Below are positions 43,968 through 58,900 of a DNA stretch of 64,000 nt, in pieces (position 1 is the stretch's first letter; each line of letters begins with the position of its first letter). The DNA is from Plazaster borealis (lineage: Eukaryota; Echinodermata; Asteroidea; Forcipulatida; Labidiasteridae). Under the pieces are notes generated by a model. That model worked only from the letters and a program-made list of their open reading frames with translations. It was not told the origin of the DNA and ran no database searches. The position numbers were made by a program, and so were the translations under genes. The stretch covers positions 3,251,647 to 3,315,646 of the forward strand of contig CM037470.1 in assembly GCA_021014325.1 (NCBI GenBank). The letters are read 5' to 3'.

Positions 43968-46900
43968 ATGGCGATGGAGAAGCAAGCTGTCATTAAGGAA
44001 ACGCATCATCGATCCGTAACAGCCATTGGTTACCACCCGATGAGGCGTGAAATCCTGGCAGGATTCGAAGGTACTTTGTCTGTCCAGAAATTGGGCCACT
44101 GTATTTGATTATTAAATTTATTGTTTAAAGGAAGGTTTAGATTGGTTTTTGTCAGTGTAATGCTGATTTATAGGCCAAGTTATCAATAAAGATACAATAA
44201 AAGTCACCTGTGAAAGTTTCAGCTAAATACAGTGTATACTTGTGGAGAAAACAGCAATAAAAAGTCTCTGTATTTTCAACAAGAATGTCAAATCCGTCCA
44301 CGTTTAGTGAGGTCACAGTGGGTACCAACCGCATCTCTGGCTGCAGCATTCGTGAACAGATTAATAATACCAATCTTGTGTTTTTTCCTTGAAGATGGAG
44401 TTATTAAAACATGGGAAGCCGAGGGTTCCAAGTTGGTTCTCACGACCTCTGAGCATCAAGGCTGGGTCACTGACTTTCTGTACTGGTAAGTGTTCAGCTA
44501 AATAAAGGGGGTCATTATTCAGAAAATAATCAATGTTAAAATTAGGTACTGGCCTGACGTTTCAACCCTAGCACAGTAGTAGCAGAGTCTTTCTCGACTG
44601 CTAATGACAATACAACACAAGTAAACAGGTATACATGAACTGTTTAGCCCTGGTAGGACGTCAGTCAGTGCCACTGCACTGACGTCCTGGGTATAAAGAT
44701 CCTTTACAATGCGAACAAAATTTTGAGTAACATTTTAAAATATTTTTACCTAATTTGAGAAGCTGAAACTCCATTCACTTATTCTTGGTGCCTTTAATTA
44801 CACTTTTGCTGAGTTAAAAACCTATCAAATACATCCATGAATGACATTATTTCCGAAAATAAGTCCAAGTTGTGCACTGGCGCTGTGACTCCGTCGTGTT
44901 GCCGCCCGGAAGAAAAAAGCGTTCAGTGTTGTGTTACGGGTTAGACAGCGCCCTCTTTTGTGGACTTGGTTCCATGTCAGTTGAGGTTGTCGCAACGAAT
45001 GCGTCAATTTCCATTTTATTTTCACAATAATGTCATCCAAGGATAAAATTGGCAATTCTGAATAGAGCAGGCGTAAGGTTCAGGACACAAGGAACATGTG
45101 AGTCACGTTTCAGCTTCCTCAAAAAGGTAAAAATATGATAAAAAATGGTTATAAATTTTGTTGCAATGCCTGAGGTCCTTTATACCCTGGACTCCGTCGC
45201 GTTGTATGCAACGGAGGAGTCCAACCTGGGCTAATGAACTGTTGTAATATCAGTGTTTAAAATTAAAAAAAAAATTAAAAATTCCCCCGCCCACCCAGCA
45301 CAATTTCAGACTTTTATTTCTATGTTATTTTCCTTCTTTTTGTTATAATTGAAAATTACGTTCTTGGAAAAAAATACAAGTCACAAATTTTAAAGCATTG
45401 ATAATTCAGAATGACCCCTAAGGCTTAAAGACCTTGTCATCGAACGAGGCAACTGTTATTGGCAACCCCTCCCCCAGCAACCCCTCCCCCCAGCAACCCC
45501 CCCCCCCCCTTAGCAATCCCTTCCCTCTTAGCCTGGCAACGACCTTCGATACCCTCTCCCAGATTTTATCGTTCAGAGCCTGTTCCGAATTCATTGCGAA
45601 AGTAACTTTTGATCCTAATTGTTTGAAGGCATGATGGGAAGGTTATGTTCTCCTCGTCCAACGACGGATTGATCATCGCCTGGTCGTCTGGAGGCGGAGT
45701 CTATGAAAGAATCAAGGTGAGTCTAAAAGATTTAATTTATTCTGGTTGTGAAGCCAAGGACTCTCAGAAAAGCAAACTCAATCACTGTACTTGCCAAGAA
45801 CCCCATGGAGAGAGAACAAGGAAGGAAGTTTCAGTTTTAGATGACATGACCTTTGACGTCAAATGTGTCGTGTCGTGGCGGAGTGGATTAAGAGCACTGG
45901 ACTCAAGGTCTGGTGTTTCTGATCAGCAGAGTGTGGGTTTTGGGTCCCGGTCCCGGTTTTTCAGTCGCGTTGCAAATGACAGTCTGTCGGACGAGGACAA
46001 ACAAACAACTTTTGTTTTTGGCCTAACTGTAATCATTTGTTATGAGACTTACAAATGTACAGAATACTGAACATGAGTCAGTGTATCTGAAATTAATCGT
46101 TTCCATTCTCAATCTGTAATTTCTGTGTAGATTGGTTCGCCTGTTTACTGCATGGCGTTGAACATACGCAGGCACCAGCTTGTGTGCGGCTTGAACGGAA
46201 GCATCAGAGTCTACAGCCTGGACGACAGTAAGTTGTAACCTTCCCTCAGAAATCTATGCACACCCTTACACCATCGTACTGTTTCCAACAGCTATCTAGC
46301 CCTATGTTGGTGGTCTCCCTATTTTGTCAAAATCTTTGTTCGGGGGTGCCAGTCAGGAGCCATACAACTGTTAGCTGCCATGTAGCTAGGGATCACACCC
46401 CTTACCAATCCTGTATAATACCTTTAAGTGTATTGCTCAGTACACAAGTGTCATGACAGAGATTCAAATATATATATATATATATATGTTTTTGTTGTCG
46501 TACAGAGAGAGAAAAGAGCAGCATTGTTCAGCTTGAGGATCCATTTATCTCTAGAGAACATACCGACATTGTCAAGTGTATTGTGTGTCTGGAGTCTCGT
46601 GTCTACTCAGCAGGGTTAGTATACAAAATGCAAACTGTCCATACAAGGAACAGACTGAAGGAGAAGCTCAATACAGGGGTGCGTTTTCGCGGCTGTAACC
46701 AATAACTGTTTTGGTCACTGAACAGTCCTTAACCAATGGCCAAGTCAACCGAAACAGTTATTGGTAACGACTGCGAAAACGCACCCCTGAGCTCAAACTT
46801 CACCTCTGGACCGCAGGCCCGAGGCCAGTGATTTTAGCATCGGGCCAGTAAACTCATGACCGGACAAGTCCGGCGGTCTTATGTTTGTGTTGAAATGTTG

Positions 46901-49900
46901 ACTTTCAGTCGGATAAATAAAATTCTGTTGATTATTGAAGAATAATTACTCACTGTTGCTTATTTTGATCACATATTTTGATTTTGTTGTTGATAGAATC
47001 AACAAATTAAAAATTGCTTATTTTGATTGCTGCAATCAAAATAAACCTGTGTTATGAATCCCTGACAAAAAAAGTATTTTGCTTTTGTTGTTGATGCTGT
47101 AACTGTCTCACTATAAAAGTTCATTGCAATTGTCATTTTATCTTTTGAAAAGGTTTGATTGCAAGTTGATTATCTACGACTCGTCATCGTACCCTGGAAA
47201 CAAAGGACTGAATCCTGTCTTCTGGTGAGTGATCAAAATATATATATATGTTTATCATTCCCTCATACTTCCACTCAACCCAACAGGTGGAAGTAAAGAT
47301 CGGAATTTCCTACGATTCTCATGTATCTACATTTCATAGTGTCTACATTTCTAAAATAAAACCCAAGTTCTGTTTTTTCCATACAATTGTACTACAAAAC
47401 CTGTTAACCCTTTAATGACCATAGCGGCTGGAAACGGCTTGTACCAAAATGCCCATAGCGGCCGGAAACGGCTGCAGGATCTGACCTACTTCCACTCAAC
47501 TAAAAAGGTCAAAGAAAAGGTCATGACCCGAATTGACATTTTCCAATGTTTCCCATGCTAACATAGTTCCATGTTTCTAAAACAAATCAAAATTTTTGTT
47601 TTATTATTTTTTTTCAGAGACACTCACAATAAAAAAATTGTTTCAAAAAAAAAAAATCAAAATTCCATTTCCTGGCGTATGGTGATAATTGCAAAGAAAT
47701 CAATGGTCTCTAAAGAGTTTATCTGCATACGGTGATGTTTAACAAAATTAATGGTGTCTGAAAATTTAAAGATTTGTCGGTTATTTCAAATATTGTGTCA
47801 ATTTACATTTCCATATACTCTTTGCATGTTTCAATTCATAACGGTGTCTTGCATTCCATTATCATTTTTGTTTCTTCATAATTGCGTCCTTGGATCTCAT
47901 CATATCATGACAGTAAGTTTATCAGTGAAATGTTATTTTCCCACCACTTGTGTGTTTGTTGTTAACTGCACCGATAAAATCATTTTTAACAATTACATTT
48001 TACCCCAGCATTAATGTACAAAATAATAAATACTGAGCAGTTCTTGACTGATTAGTTTGTCGTTTCCTGTCAGCAACTGAAGGATCTGGGCCCAATTTCA
48101 TGGCTCTGCTAACCGCCGAATTCTGCGCTTGCAATCACCTTACTCGCTAACAGGGAAACCGCCGAATTTGTGCCCTCCCTAGCTGTGTAAGCAAAGAATG
48201 CCTTGTTATATGGAGTACACACGCACAAAAGCAAACAAATTCCCTGCTAACCTGTGAAATATGCTTGACGTAAGCGCCATCGTTACTTGCTTCTATACAA
48301 ATTAAATTTACTGCATGAATTGTTTGCGGTGGTACAACTATGCACAAAGCAATCTGTACATGTATTCACCACATGATGTCATATTGCAGGTGTTCCACAA
48401 TGGATGGTGTTGAAAAGTCAGACTGTAGAATGGTATCACATTACTGGCTGTTCCAGGGTATCTATCATTCAAAACCACAGTGGATGATATTGAATGATCA
48501 GACAGTAGAAGCGGGGTTGACTGTGCACTGTGTATTGCTGGTGGCTGGATGGCATAGCCTGTGTCGTGGCCAAGCGGATAAGAGCACTGGACAAGCTCTG
48601 GTGTTTCTGTTTCAGCGGAGTGTGGGTTCGAGTCCCAGTCGTGACACTTGTGTCCTTAAGCAAGACACTTAACCATTATTGCTGCGTCCTTCGAATGTGA
48701 CGTAAAGCCATTGGTCCTGTGTGTTGTGTAATGCACATAAAAAAAAACAGTGCACTTATCGAAAGAGAAGGGGTTCGCCCCGGTGTTCCTGGTTTGATTG
48801 GCTGCATATTGCGCCACAGCACCTTGTAAACCATTACATGGTGCTATGTAAAGGAATAGGTCTCATACTTCAAAAACGTAGCTCCACAATACCTTGCAGA
48901 AAAATACTGAATGTTGAAGCGCCTTGAGCGTCACTGAGTGATGGATATGAGAGCTATATAAGGAGAAACTATTATTCTACATGTATATGATTGATACAGA
49001 GTGTTAATTGTCTGACAGTAGGAGGCTTAAAAGTGTAAATATACCATTTGTTGATTTCTAATGTTATTATTTGTATCTTTACAGTAACCCTAAAGCCCAT
49101 GATGCTGGTATATCCTGCCTGGCTCTGGTCAAAGATACGGAGAATAACACATTGTAAGAACATCAAAATACTCTTTTTAAAATTCAACCCTGTTCCCAGG
49201 GGTTGATCGATCTCTCTGCGCCATTTTTTCCCAGAACGTGCTGCTCCGCTCACACATAGCCCCTGGTATTTTAATTAGGCCTGTGGTCAATCCACTCTAC
49301 ATGCTTGCTCAGGTATTTTAGCCGGAAATTGTTCCGGTCTCGTATTAAAATGTCCGCTGTAAGTCATTCAAGACAAATTTTGTGGAGAGAAAAATGTCGT
49401 GTGGTTAAAGTAGAAAAAGTGGAAGTGAGCTTGTAAACAACTTACTTGATAAAACCAACGTGACCTCCACTTCCTCCTCAGTGAACTCTCATTCACCTCT
49501 GACCCTCACTTCCACCCCCTTTTTTAGGCTCGTCACCGGATCATTTGACAAGGTCATCAAGATCTGGTCACAGGACGGCAAACTTACCCACCGCTTGGAC
49601 GGCTTTGTGTCAACGATAACAGATCTATGCTACTCACCGAAGAATAAGACGCTATGGGTTGCCAGCGGTTTACCTACGACAACCTTGTACGATCCCAAGT
49701 CGGGAGAAAACGTAAATATTCTTTGTGTCTACATTTGTCTCTGTTATCTTTAAAGGCACTGAACACGTTTGGTAATTGTCAAAGACCAGTTTTCTCACTT
49801 GGTGTATCCAACATATGCATAAAATAACAAGCCTGTGAAAATTTGGGCTCAATGGTCATTGAAGTTGCAAGAAAATGATGAAAGAAAAAACACCCTTTTT

Positions 49901-52900
49901 GTACAAATTTGTGTGCTTTCAGATAGGAATAAAAGGCTTCTTGCAAGAAGTCTTTTATTTTTTTAGTGAGAAATTACCTCTTTCTCAAAAACTACGTTAC
50001 TTCAGAGGGAGTCGTTTCTCACAGTGTTTTATACTATCAACAGCTCTCTGTTGCTCGTTACCAAGTCAGTTTTTATGCTAATATATATTATGAGTCATTA
50101 CCAAACGTGTACAGTGCCTTTAAAACAAGTCTTGTTCGAAAAAAATGTCAGCAGAATTTTTCTTTGTTTGTACTTCTCACCTTGATTACGTTTGTATCTT
50201 TTGTAAATATCACCATATATTATACCAAATCCAATAGTGAAAATATAACTCCTTTTACCTGTTGTGAAAACAACTTTCACACTTCAGTTTTCGCGTTATT
50301 TTGTTGTGAACTCAAAGAAAAGTGTCACTTGTTTTGCCTCTTTAATATTTCAGGTGACAGATTTCATCTTTGTAATATTTGTCTTACTTTTTATTTGTTA
50401 TCTTGGTTACACTTGTATCTTTTACAAAAATCACCAGGGCCCAAAGCAGAAAATTCTGCTAAGCAAATTTCTTTTCTAAGTAGGAAATAAGTGGGGTACC
50501 AGTCACGTTTGGTAGTTTGGCTGATACCCTATTTTTCCTAAGCAAGAGTTTTCTGTGCTTAGCAAGTTGTGCTTACATGCTGTATGAAATTGGGTACAGA
50601 TGGGTACAGTCTACCAAATCTAATAGTGAAAACATAACTCCTTTTATCTGTTGTGAAAACAACTTTCAGGTTACAGATTTCATCGGGACATTTCAGGAGG
50701 AAGAGGAAAACGAGAAATATCAGCTGCACCTCTTGAAATATATTCCAGAAATCAACGAAGTCATTGGTAAGAGGATGGGTTTTCTAATGGTTCCTTAAAA
50801 TAAATAACCAAGCAAACTTACTAAGTTGGAAGTTTTGAAACTGATGCGTTCTTATTTCAGCAAGCACGAGTCGTAGGCAGTTGATGATGTGGAAGTACAA
50901 CCCTTCTGGATGCATCACAGCATTGAAATGCAAGCATGCTGTGGAGTGTCTCACATACAGTAAGTCTGTCTGTTTGTTTGTCTTACTGTTTGTATATAAC
51001 AACTGTGAAATGTATTGTAATTTCCAAGTAATGAGCCACAAGAGAAACTAACTGTGCAAATTTCTGGGAGACTGCCAACATTAGGGCTAGATAGCTCACT
51101 TGGTAAAGCGCCGGCAGTTAAACCGGAGGTCGCAGTTTCAATTCTCGCTCTAGTCACTTTTTCTTTGTTCAACCCAAAATTATTTAATAATTTACCCAAT
51201 CAGTTTCCCTTGTGGTGTATTACTTAATATTTGAAATGAAAAGTCTCAACCCCTTCTGGTGATTCCTCTGTTGCCACTTCCCAGGTTGCATCGTAAACTT
51301 GGGTGTGATCCCTGTCCATACATATACGTCAATTACAGATTGAATGGCTTCTGTCTGGCACCCCCCGAACAAAGATATTGACAAAGTAGGCAGACCGCCA
51401 ACATAGGGCTAGATATAGCTCAGTTGGTAGAGCACCTACACATTAAACTGGGCGTCAAAGGTTCAAGTCCCGCTCTAGTCAATTTTTCTTTGTTCAACCC
51501 AACATTATGTATTGTAATTTAATACACAAATTGTCCAACTTGGAGAAACAAGGTCAGATAGTCTTGACCCAGTTTGACTTGCTTTTGTGTTTCAGCCCGC
51601 AAGGTTCCAATTCTGATATTTGATGGTGGTAGTGACGGCCAGGCTAACAAATGGGAACGACTCCAGTCTAACCATTTCATGTACAGGTAAGTTTGGTTCT
51701 GCAACTTTCATTTGTTTTATAATCTACACTTATGTGTGACGAGGACTACTGTTTGCTTTCGGAGTGCTGCAGGAAGAAAACAATCTACAGGGAACTTGCC
51801 TCTCCTCACTGGGCATGCTCTGTGCTCTACTGGTTAAGACATCTGCTCTGGAATTGGGGGGGTCATGGGTTTGAAACCCATCCAACATCCAAGACAAAAA
51901 ACACTCGGATTATAAGACGCCCAGACCACAAAAGACACCGAGACCACAGGACACCAAAACCATGAGCCACCTAGACCATAGGTCACCCAAACCAAAAGAT
52001 ACCCAAGACGAGCCATCCAGATCACAGGTCACCCAGACGATAGGTCACCCAGACCATAGGTCACCCAGACCAAAAGACACCAAAGCCATAAGCCACCCAG
52101 AGCCCACCCTGACCAAAAGACACCCAGACCATAAGACACCCAATCGCCCCTCCAGCTCTCACCATGCCTTGAAAATCTCTCCACAGCAAAGAGACCTTTC
52201 TGTTGGCCGAGGCTAAGAACAAGTTGGCCCAAGTGATGAACCTAAAGAAGGAACCTTACCAGCCCGTTCAGATCAGCTCAGTGGTCCGTAATGTCAGCTC
52301 GCAGGTCGGCAGCCATTACACCCTCAACAAACCAGATGCCAAGGTAGAGTTTTCATTTTTAAATTTGTAGTTTTCATAAATGGTTCATTCTTGAAAAATT
52401 CTCCCATGGTGACCGATGGTCAAATTGAGGGGAAATAAACACATCTAAAAACGACGTACACAATTACAAGGGCAGGGTATACATTTGGTAATTGTCAAAG
52501 ACCAGTATCCTCACTTGGTGTATCTCAACATATGCAACAAATAACAAACCTGTGAAAATTTGGAATCAATTGGTCATCGAATTTGCAAGAAAATAATGAA
52601 AGAAAACCACCCTTGTTGCATAGAATTGTCAGATGCTTGAGATTTCAGATGCTTGAGAAAGGCTTCATGCCTGAAGCCTTTCGGGATGACTACTTTCGCT
52701 TTAATAGCCGATCCGGAGGACTTCTCGTTATTAAATTCACTGCCGCAGAGTGAGTTCTTAATTGGTCTCAATGATAGCAATGATAACAATGTTGTAAATT
52801 GCTTTGATATAGCTACTATGTGGGCTATCGAAGAACCGGGTAATATTGAGATCGGTGAGCTTTCAGATTGAAACTACTCATGTTTTTGTCAGTAATTACC

Positions 52901-55900
52901 AATCCTGAACTTTATCTCTGCAGCCTACAATGCACCAGAAGCATTATCACCCAGCTCTTCTCAAAGCAACTTTTGCTGAGGATCTGGATCTACTCTTGCT
53001 GGGGTCGGAAGACGGTAACATTTGTAAGTGTCCAACCTAAACCTTCTTCTCATGTCATAAAATATTTGACGCCGTCCAGTTTTTCCCTCTTTACTGTGGC
53101 GTGTCATGGCAGAGCGGTTTAGTGAACCGGACTGAAGTTCTGGTGCTTAAGTCATCACAGTGTTGGTTCAAATCCCGGTTATGACACTTGTGTCCTTGCG
53201 CAAGACTTTAACTATAATTGCCTCTCTTCACCCTGGGGTAAATTGGTACCTGTGAGGGCAGAGATTGTTTCTTGTGATTAAATTAGCTTGGTGCGCTACA
53301 TATTTGGCAGCAAAGGCTGTATACTCCCAAAGGAGCTGAGATGGTTTAAGGAATTAATTAAATGGTGCAGTGACTGGGGGTAATAATGTTGGAGTGCGAT
53401 GAATACTGAAATTCTTTCGAAAAAACCTTGCTGATGTAACACATTTTAAACCCTGCTGTGCAGTTTCCGTGTCTATCACATTTAAACTCACCTATTGTCT
53501 GCGCTGTTTTCAGGATTCAGTTTCTGTTTAGTTGCAAATATTTATCGTTACGTCATGCTGCCCTGACAGGAAAGTTATGTAAATCGTTGAGAAAGACACC
53601 TAAATCACATAAAAAGTTAAAAAGACGACAGTTTTTTCATGTCTTTGTGAAAAAAAACATCGCGCTGCCAGTGCCCAGCAATGGTGGCACAGCATGCAGC
53701 ACTTGCGCGTATGGATCGGTCTCTTTAATAAGCCACTATTATTACTGTTGTAAGAGTGTGAGTTTTGGCTGTTGGCGTGTCAAGGCCGAGTGGATAAGAG
53801 CACCGGACTCAAGCCCTGGTGTTTCTGTTCAGCAGAGTGTAGGTTCGAGTCCCGGTCGTGACACTTGTGTCCTTAAGCAAGACACTTAACCATTATTGCT
53901 TTGTCCTTCAAGCCGTTGGTCACGTGTGTTGTGTAATGCACGTAAAAGAACCCAGTGCACTTATCGAAAAGAGAAGGGGTTCGCCCCGGTGTTCCTGGTT
54001 TGATCGGCTGCATATTGCACCACAGCACCTTGTAAACCATTACATGGTGCTATGTTAAGGAATTGATCTAATACTTCAAAAACTTAGCTCCACAATACCT
54101 TGCAGGAAAATACTGAATAGTGAAGCACCTTGAGCATCACTGAGTGACGGATATGAGCGCTCTATAAGAAGCCACTATTATTATTATTATTATTACTATT
54201 ATATTCCATGATAGATGTTTGGGGATTTGATGATGCGGCAGTCAACGCTCTACAGAATATGAAGCCGATGGGAATGCCAGAGCTGGTCAAGAAGTATGCC
54301 GTGCTGCTAAACGAGGACTCGGAGCTCCTGGCCGATAGTGGTCTCCATCAGACCGGTATGATGGACAATCAAGTAAGTCTGTTTACGTAAATCCCAGGGA
54401 AGACGTTGGGTATTTTTTCGCCCCCACTTTATTGATTGGAGGAAATGACTTTTAGGATCATCTCTCCCCCCCCAGATGTTGGCTTAAGTCATGGGCCCAA
54501 TTTCATAAAGCATGTAAGCATACAAACTTGCTAAGCACAAAAATAATTGCTTAGCAGAAATGGGTTACCAGCCAAAGTACCATACAGTTTACATTGCTGC
54601 GACTGGTACCCCACTCGATTCTTGCTTAGCAAATATATTTGCTAAGCAGAATTATCTACTTAACAGCTTTATGAAATTGGGCCTTGATGTTGTAAGAGTG
54701 TGAGTTTGGGTACTGGCTGCTGCACACATTGCCAGTTCAGTATCGAATTCAATTCAAACTGCTCCTAATCACTTACAAAGCCCTGATATTATTTGGCGCT
54801 TGGGTTGGCGTAGTGGTATCTTTCCTCATCTTCCACCTCCGGGACCCGGGTTCGAATCTTGCCGGGGGCATTATGTGGATTGGGTTTTCAGTCCCTACTT
54901 GATTGCGTGGGTTTCCCTAGAATAATTCTCTAGGGTTTTTTCTCCCACATCTAAAACTGAAACTTCCTTCCTTGTCTTCTCTCCATGGGGTTCTTTGCTA
55001 GCATAGTGATTAAGTTCACTTTTCTGAGAATCGTGTGCTTCACAACTATAATTAATAAATAAATAAATAAATAAATAAATATTTAATGTGTCAATGTTTT
55101 ATAATAGTACTGTTTACACCAATAGTTTGACTAATGACAATATTTGTATTTGAAGGCTCAAGACTCTGTGACCAATCGAGTGGCAGGTTTCATCTGTAAG
55201 AATGTTCTGATTGGCCACAGTAGCTGCGTGACCTGCTTGACCCTGATTGGACGAGAGAGCGGCTACGACACCACATATTTAGTAAGTCAAGGATGTTTTT
55301 TTTAAATAATTTGTTGATGTAGTTTATCTCAATTCAAAACCACAGTGGATGTTACAACATGGTCGGACAGCAAGAGTTAAGTAACGATGTGAATCTATGC
55401 ATGTTGGGGATAATTAAAGTGATTGAAAATCTGAGACAGAAACCCTTTTAGGGTGTTCAAAGAGTTTTACCGTGTTCAGGGTTTTATCTGATCACATTTT
55501 TGTTGTCTTTATTATTTACAGTTGAGCTCCGGATGGGACAGAAGAATTTGCATATGGAATTTGGAATCGGGCAAGTGAGTATTGCTACGGTGGTGTTGAT
55601 ATTTGGAGTTTCATATTTCTGTCTGTGGTCCACCAGCCTGTGGTCTCCCTTGTTTACGATCCTGTCTTTAAAAGTTTAGTTTCAAAGGCAAAGGAGGGCG
55701 TTTGCCCCCCCCCCTACACACACTAAAAACAGTGTTTGTTTGGGGCTGAACACAAAGATCAGATCTATAAAACTAAGCTTCACTTATTTTGTCTTTTTAA
55801 CCCAACCAACCTCAACAAATTCAAGCAGCATGTTATGTTTGATTCTGTTGGACTGAGGAATGCAACTGTATACTGATCATGCTTTACTTGGGGTCCGGCA

Positions 55901-58900
55901 TTCCACCATAATAGGAGTCCAGCAGTTTTGGGTGTTGAGTAACCGTATGGTGTGGGATATTGTTTGAGTGAGGAAGGATCCTTGTCATTTAAATCTCTCA
56001 CGGGAGTTACAGTTTAATCGGCTGTAGAATGACATGGGCTTAAAAACTCAGTCGTCTGTGGGTCCGTTCAAGGCCACTTTCAGGACATTATTTGTTTCCC
56101 AATACTCAGCTAGTTTCCTTTCTTTCTTTGATGCATTTCTTCCTTGTTGCCAAACTGTTGAGTTATGTCATATTCATGTTGTCATTCTGCATAACTTCTT
56201 CTTGTTGTATACTAAGTTAAGTTGTTAATATTTGTTTGTTTGTTGCTGTTGTTTTTGCTGTAAATTTTGTTGGTTTGTTTGTGTCAGTGGGCATTTCAAT
56301 ACAAGCCTCCTTTTGGCTTCTGAAAAATGCCCCCATATTGGTTTGCTCGTAATCCATGTCATTATTATTATTACTTTTTTTCTTCAATCAGTTCTTAAAT
56401 TGTCTTTGATTTAAATAAATGTTCTACATTTTTTCTTTCATTTTCGCCAATATGGAAATGGATATGAAAGTAAATGTCAAATTGAATTGAATTTATTACC
56501 GTTTCTTGTCTGTGTTTACCCTCAGGCTTCATGATACGTTTCGGAACACATCGCCAGATTCATTTGAAGTCCAGGAGTTGGCGTGTGATGGTATCGTCAT
56601 TGATATGGACTACAATAGTCAAAGGTCAGGCATTTTTACAATCATTTTTTTTTCCCTCTGCTGCCACTTCCCAGATTGTATCGTAAACTTGGGTGGGATC
56701 CCTTGCTATAAGGCCAGTATAGGTTGAATGGCTTCTGACTGGCACCCCTGAACAAAGATATTGACAAAATAGGGAGACTGCAAACATTGGGCTAAAATGT
56801 AGATAGCTCAGTTGGTAGAGTGCTGGCATGTTAATCCGGAGGTCGCAGGTTCAAATCCAGCTCTAGTAAATTTGTCTTTGTTCAACCCCAAGTTATTAAA
56901 AATTCACCCAGTCAGTTTCCCTTGTGGCTTATTACTTGATATTTGAAATTATTGTGTGTTTTTTTACTAAAGGATCGAAGTGAAGATGAATTGAAATTAA
57001 AAACCCTTGGATCTTGTTGTTTTTTAAATTCATTTTGACGGATCATCGTGGTGAAGAATGTGAAATTATAAAATTAAATAAAATAATAAATAAAATTGAA
57101 AACAAAATAAAGCCACAATTCACTGTCATTTATATCAGTTGCCGACCGCAAAGCCTAATAGAAACATTTAATAAAATCCTCAACAAAAGTTAAATTCTGT
57201 TTTATTTATTTATTTTTAAAGCACTTAAATATGTCTACTGACTTTAAAGAAATATTTACAGTTTAGTTTTTTGCTGTGTTCATTTAAAATTAGATAATTG
57301 GACTCAATTCACCTTTAAGAAAAAGACAGTAACATGCTTTCTCATAAAAAAATATGTATTCATTTTTTTTCCCCATCTTTAGAAATGAGTTTGCTTACGC
57401 GTCAAGTGACAAGATGGTGTACATCCGCAGCTTTGACCCGGACGGTAGCCAGATGCGTCTTACCAACACCTTACAAGGTCACGATGGTGAGATCACTCAG
57501 GTCAAATGGTCCAGGGCGAGACGGAATTGGATCACGGCGTCCGAAGATGGGACAATCCGTGTTTGGGTGGGTGGCACAGTTCTGTATTAACTTTGATTTT
57601 ATCTGTTTTTTTTATAAGACACATCTCCTTGAGGTGTTCTCTTTATCAATGCCGCTTCCCAGGTAAACTGGGCTTGATCCCTGGCTATCTGACAGTAAAT
57701 GGTTGTATGGCTTCTGACTGACGGCACCCCCCCAACAGAGATATTAACAAAATAGAGAGACTGCCAACAGAGGGCCAGATAGCTCAGTTGGTAGAGCACC
57801 GGCACGTAAGCCTGCAAGTTCGCAGGCTCAAATCCTATTCTAGCTAGTCGGTCTTTCTTTGTTCATCCCAAAATTTGTAGCTATTCCATATTCATTTTTT
57901 TAAACTGCCAGTCAATTGATTTATTTATTTTACCTTTTCTTTTTTTCTGTGCCGTAGAAAACTTAAAAACACTAAAAAGCTGTCTGTGCTAGACAGTTTC
58001 CTCTTCTTTTCAGTGATACGAAATTTCAGACTTTTATCTAAATTCAGACTTTTTTATTAAGTCTGGTAAACCAAAAATGCTGTATTTGTCTCCAGATTGA
58101 AATAAGTCATGCTCTTCGATCTACTTCTCTAGTGCTGAGGATACTGTTCCCAAAAGCTCCTTGGAATCGATAAGTCTAGGGGTTTTCAAGAGGTGGACAT
58201 GCCGTCATTTTAATGTGCCTCCTAACATCTCGATCCCAGTTTCAGATTTGTTTTGTCAGAAGGAACCCTCACCTCTGTCTTGTACAACGTTGCATGTCTA
58301 TCATTCAGTTGTTCTTTTCTTATTTACAGAGCGGTGATGGTATGACCTGTTTGCAAGTCTTGGCTGCCCATGGTTCAGTAACAGCGCTGTGCATTGATGC
58401 GTATAATAGCTGCATTGCTGCTGGTGTTCAGAACACAATCAAGTGAGTACAATCACCAAGAAGACATTTATAAAAATACTTTTTGTTTATGATTATTTTC
58501 TCATTTAATTGCTAGGCCTATTTGTTTGTCTAGTCTAGTGGCTGTAGTCTGTGATATTTTTGTTGTACTGCATGGTGCTACGGTGATCAACACTTGAGAC
58601 ATTAAAAGTGTTGTTCCTACCCCTTTACTGTTTGTCCCATAGCATTGTGCAGTACGACGAAAAAAGAAAAGGCGTTCACGTGTCTTGTTTTGCACGCTTA
58701 GGCCTTTTTTGAATTGGCGGCTATGGCTAGATTTCAACGTCATAATGCGTTGAAGTATTGTACGTCCTTTTAGCAACACCCTTAGCAACAGTCGTAGCTG
58801 TAGTCGTAGTCGCCAATCCGGATGCGGCCTTATACTGTTCTATCTCTTTTGAAGGTCCGATTTGTTATAAGTTTCTTCTTTATTTAATTATGTGCAGTGC

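Noticed and set aside
49966..50490. 174-codon plus-strand ORF
   Set aside because: Covers a family-1 MITE and a duplicated intron segment; no coding signal.
28998..57850. tRNA genes suggested by TAGCTCAGTTGGTAGAGC and GGTTCAAATCC boxes
   Set aside because: Acceptor stems do not pair, copies are embedded in longer repeated units and lie in introns; they are tRNA-derived SINEs.
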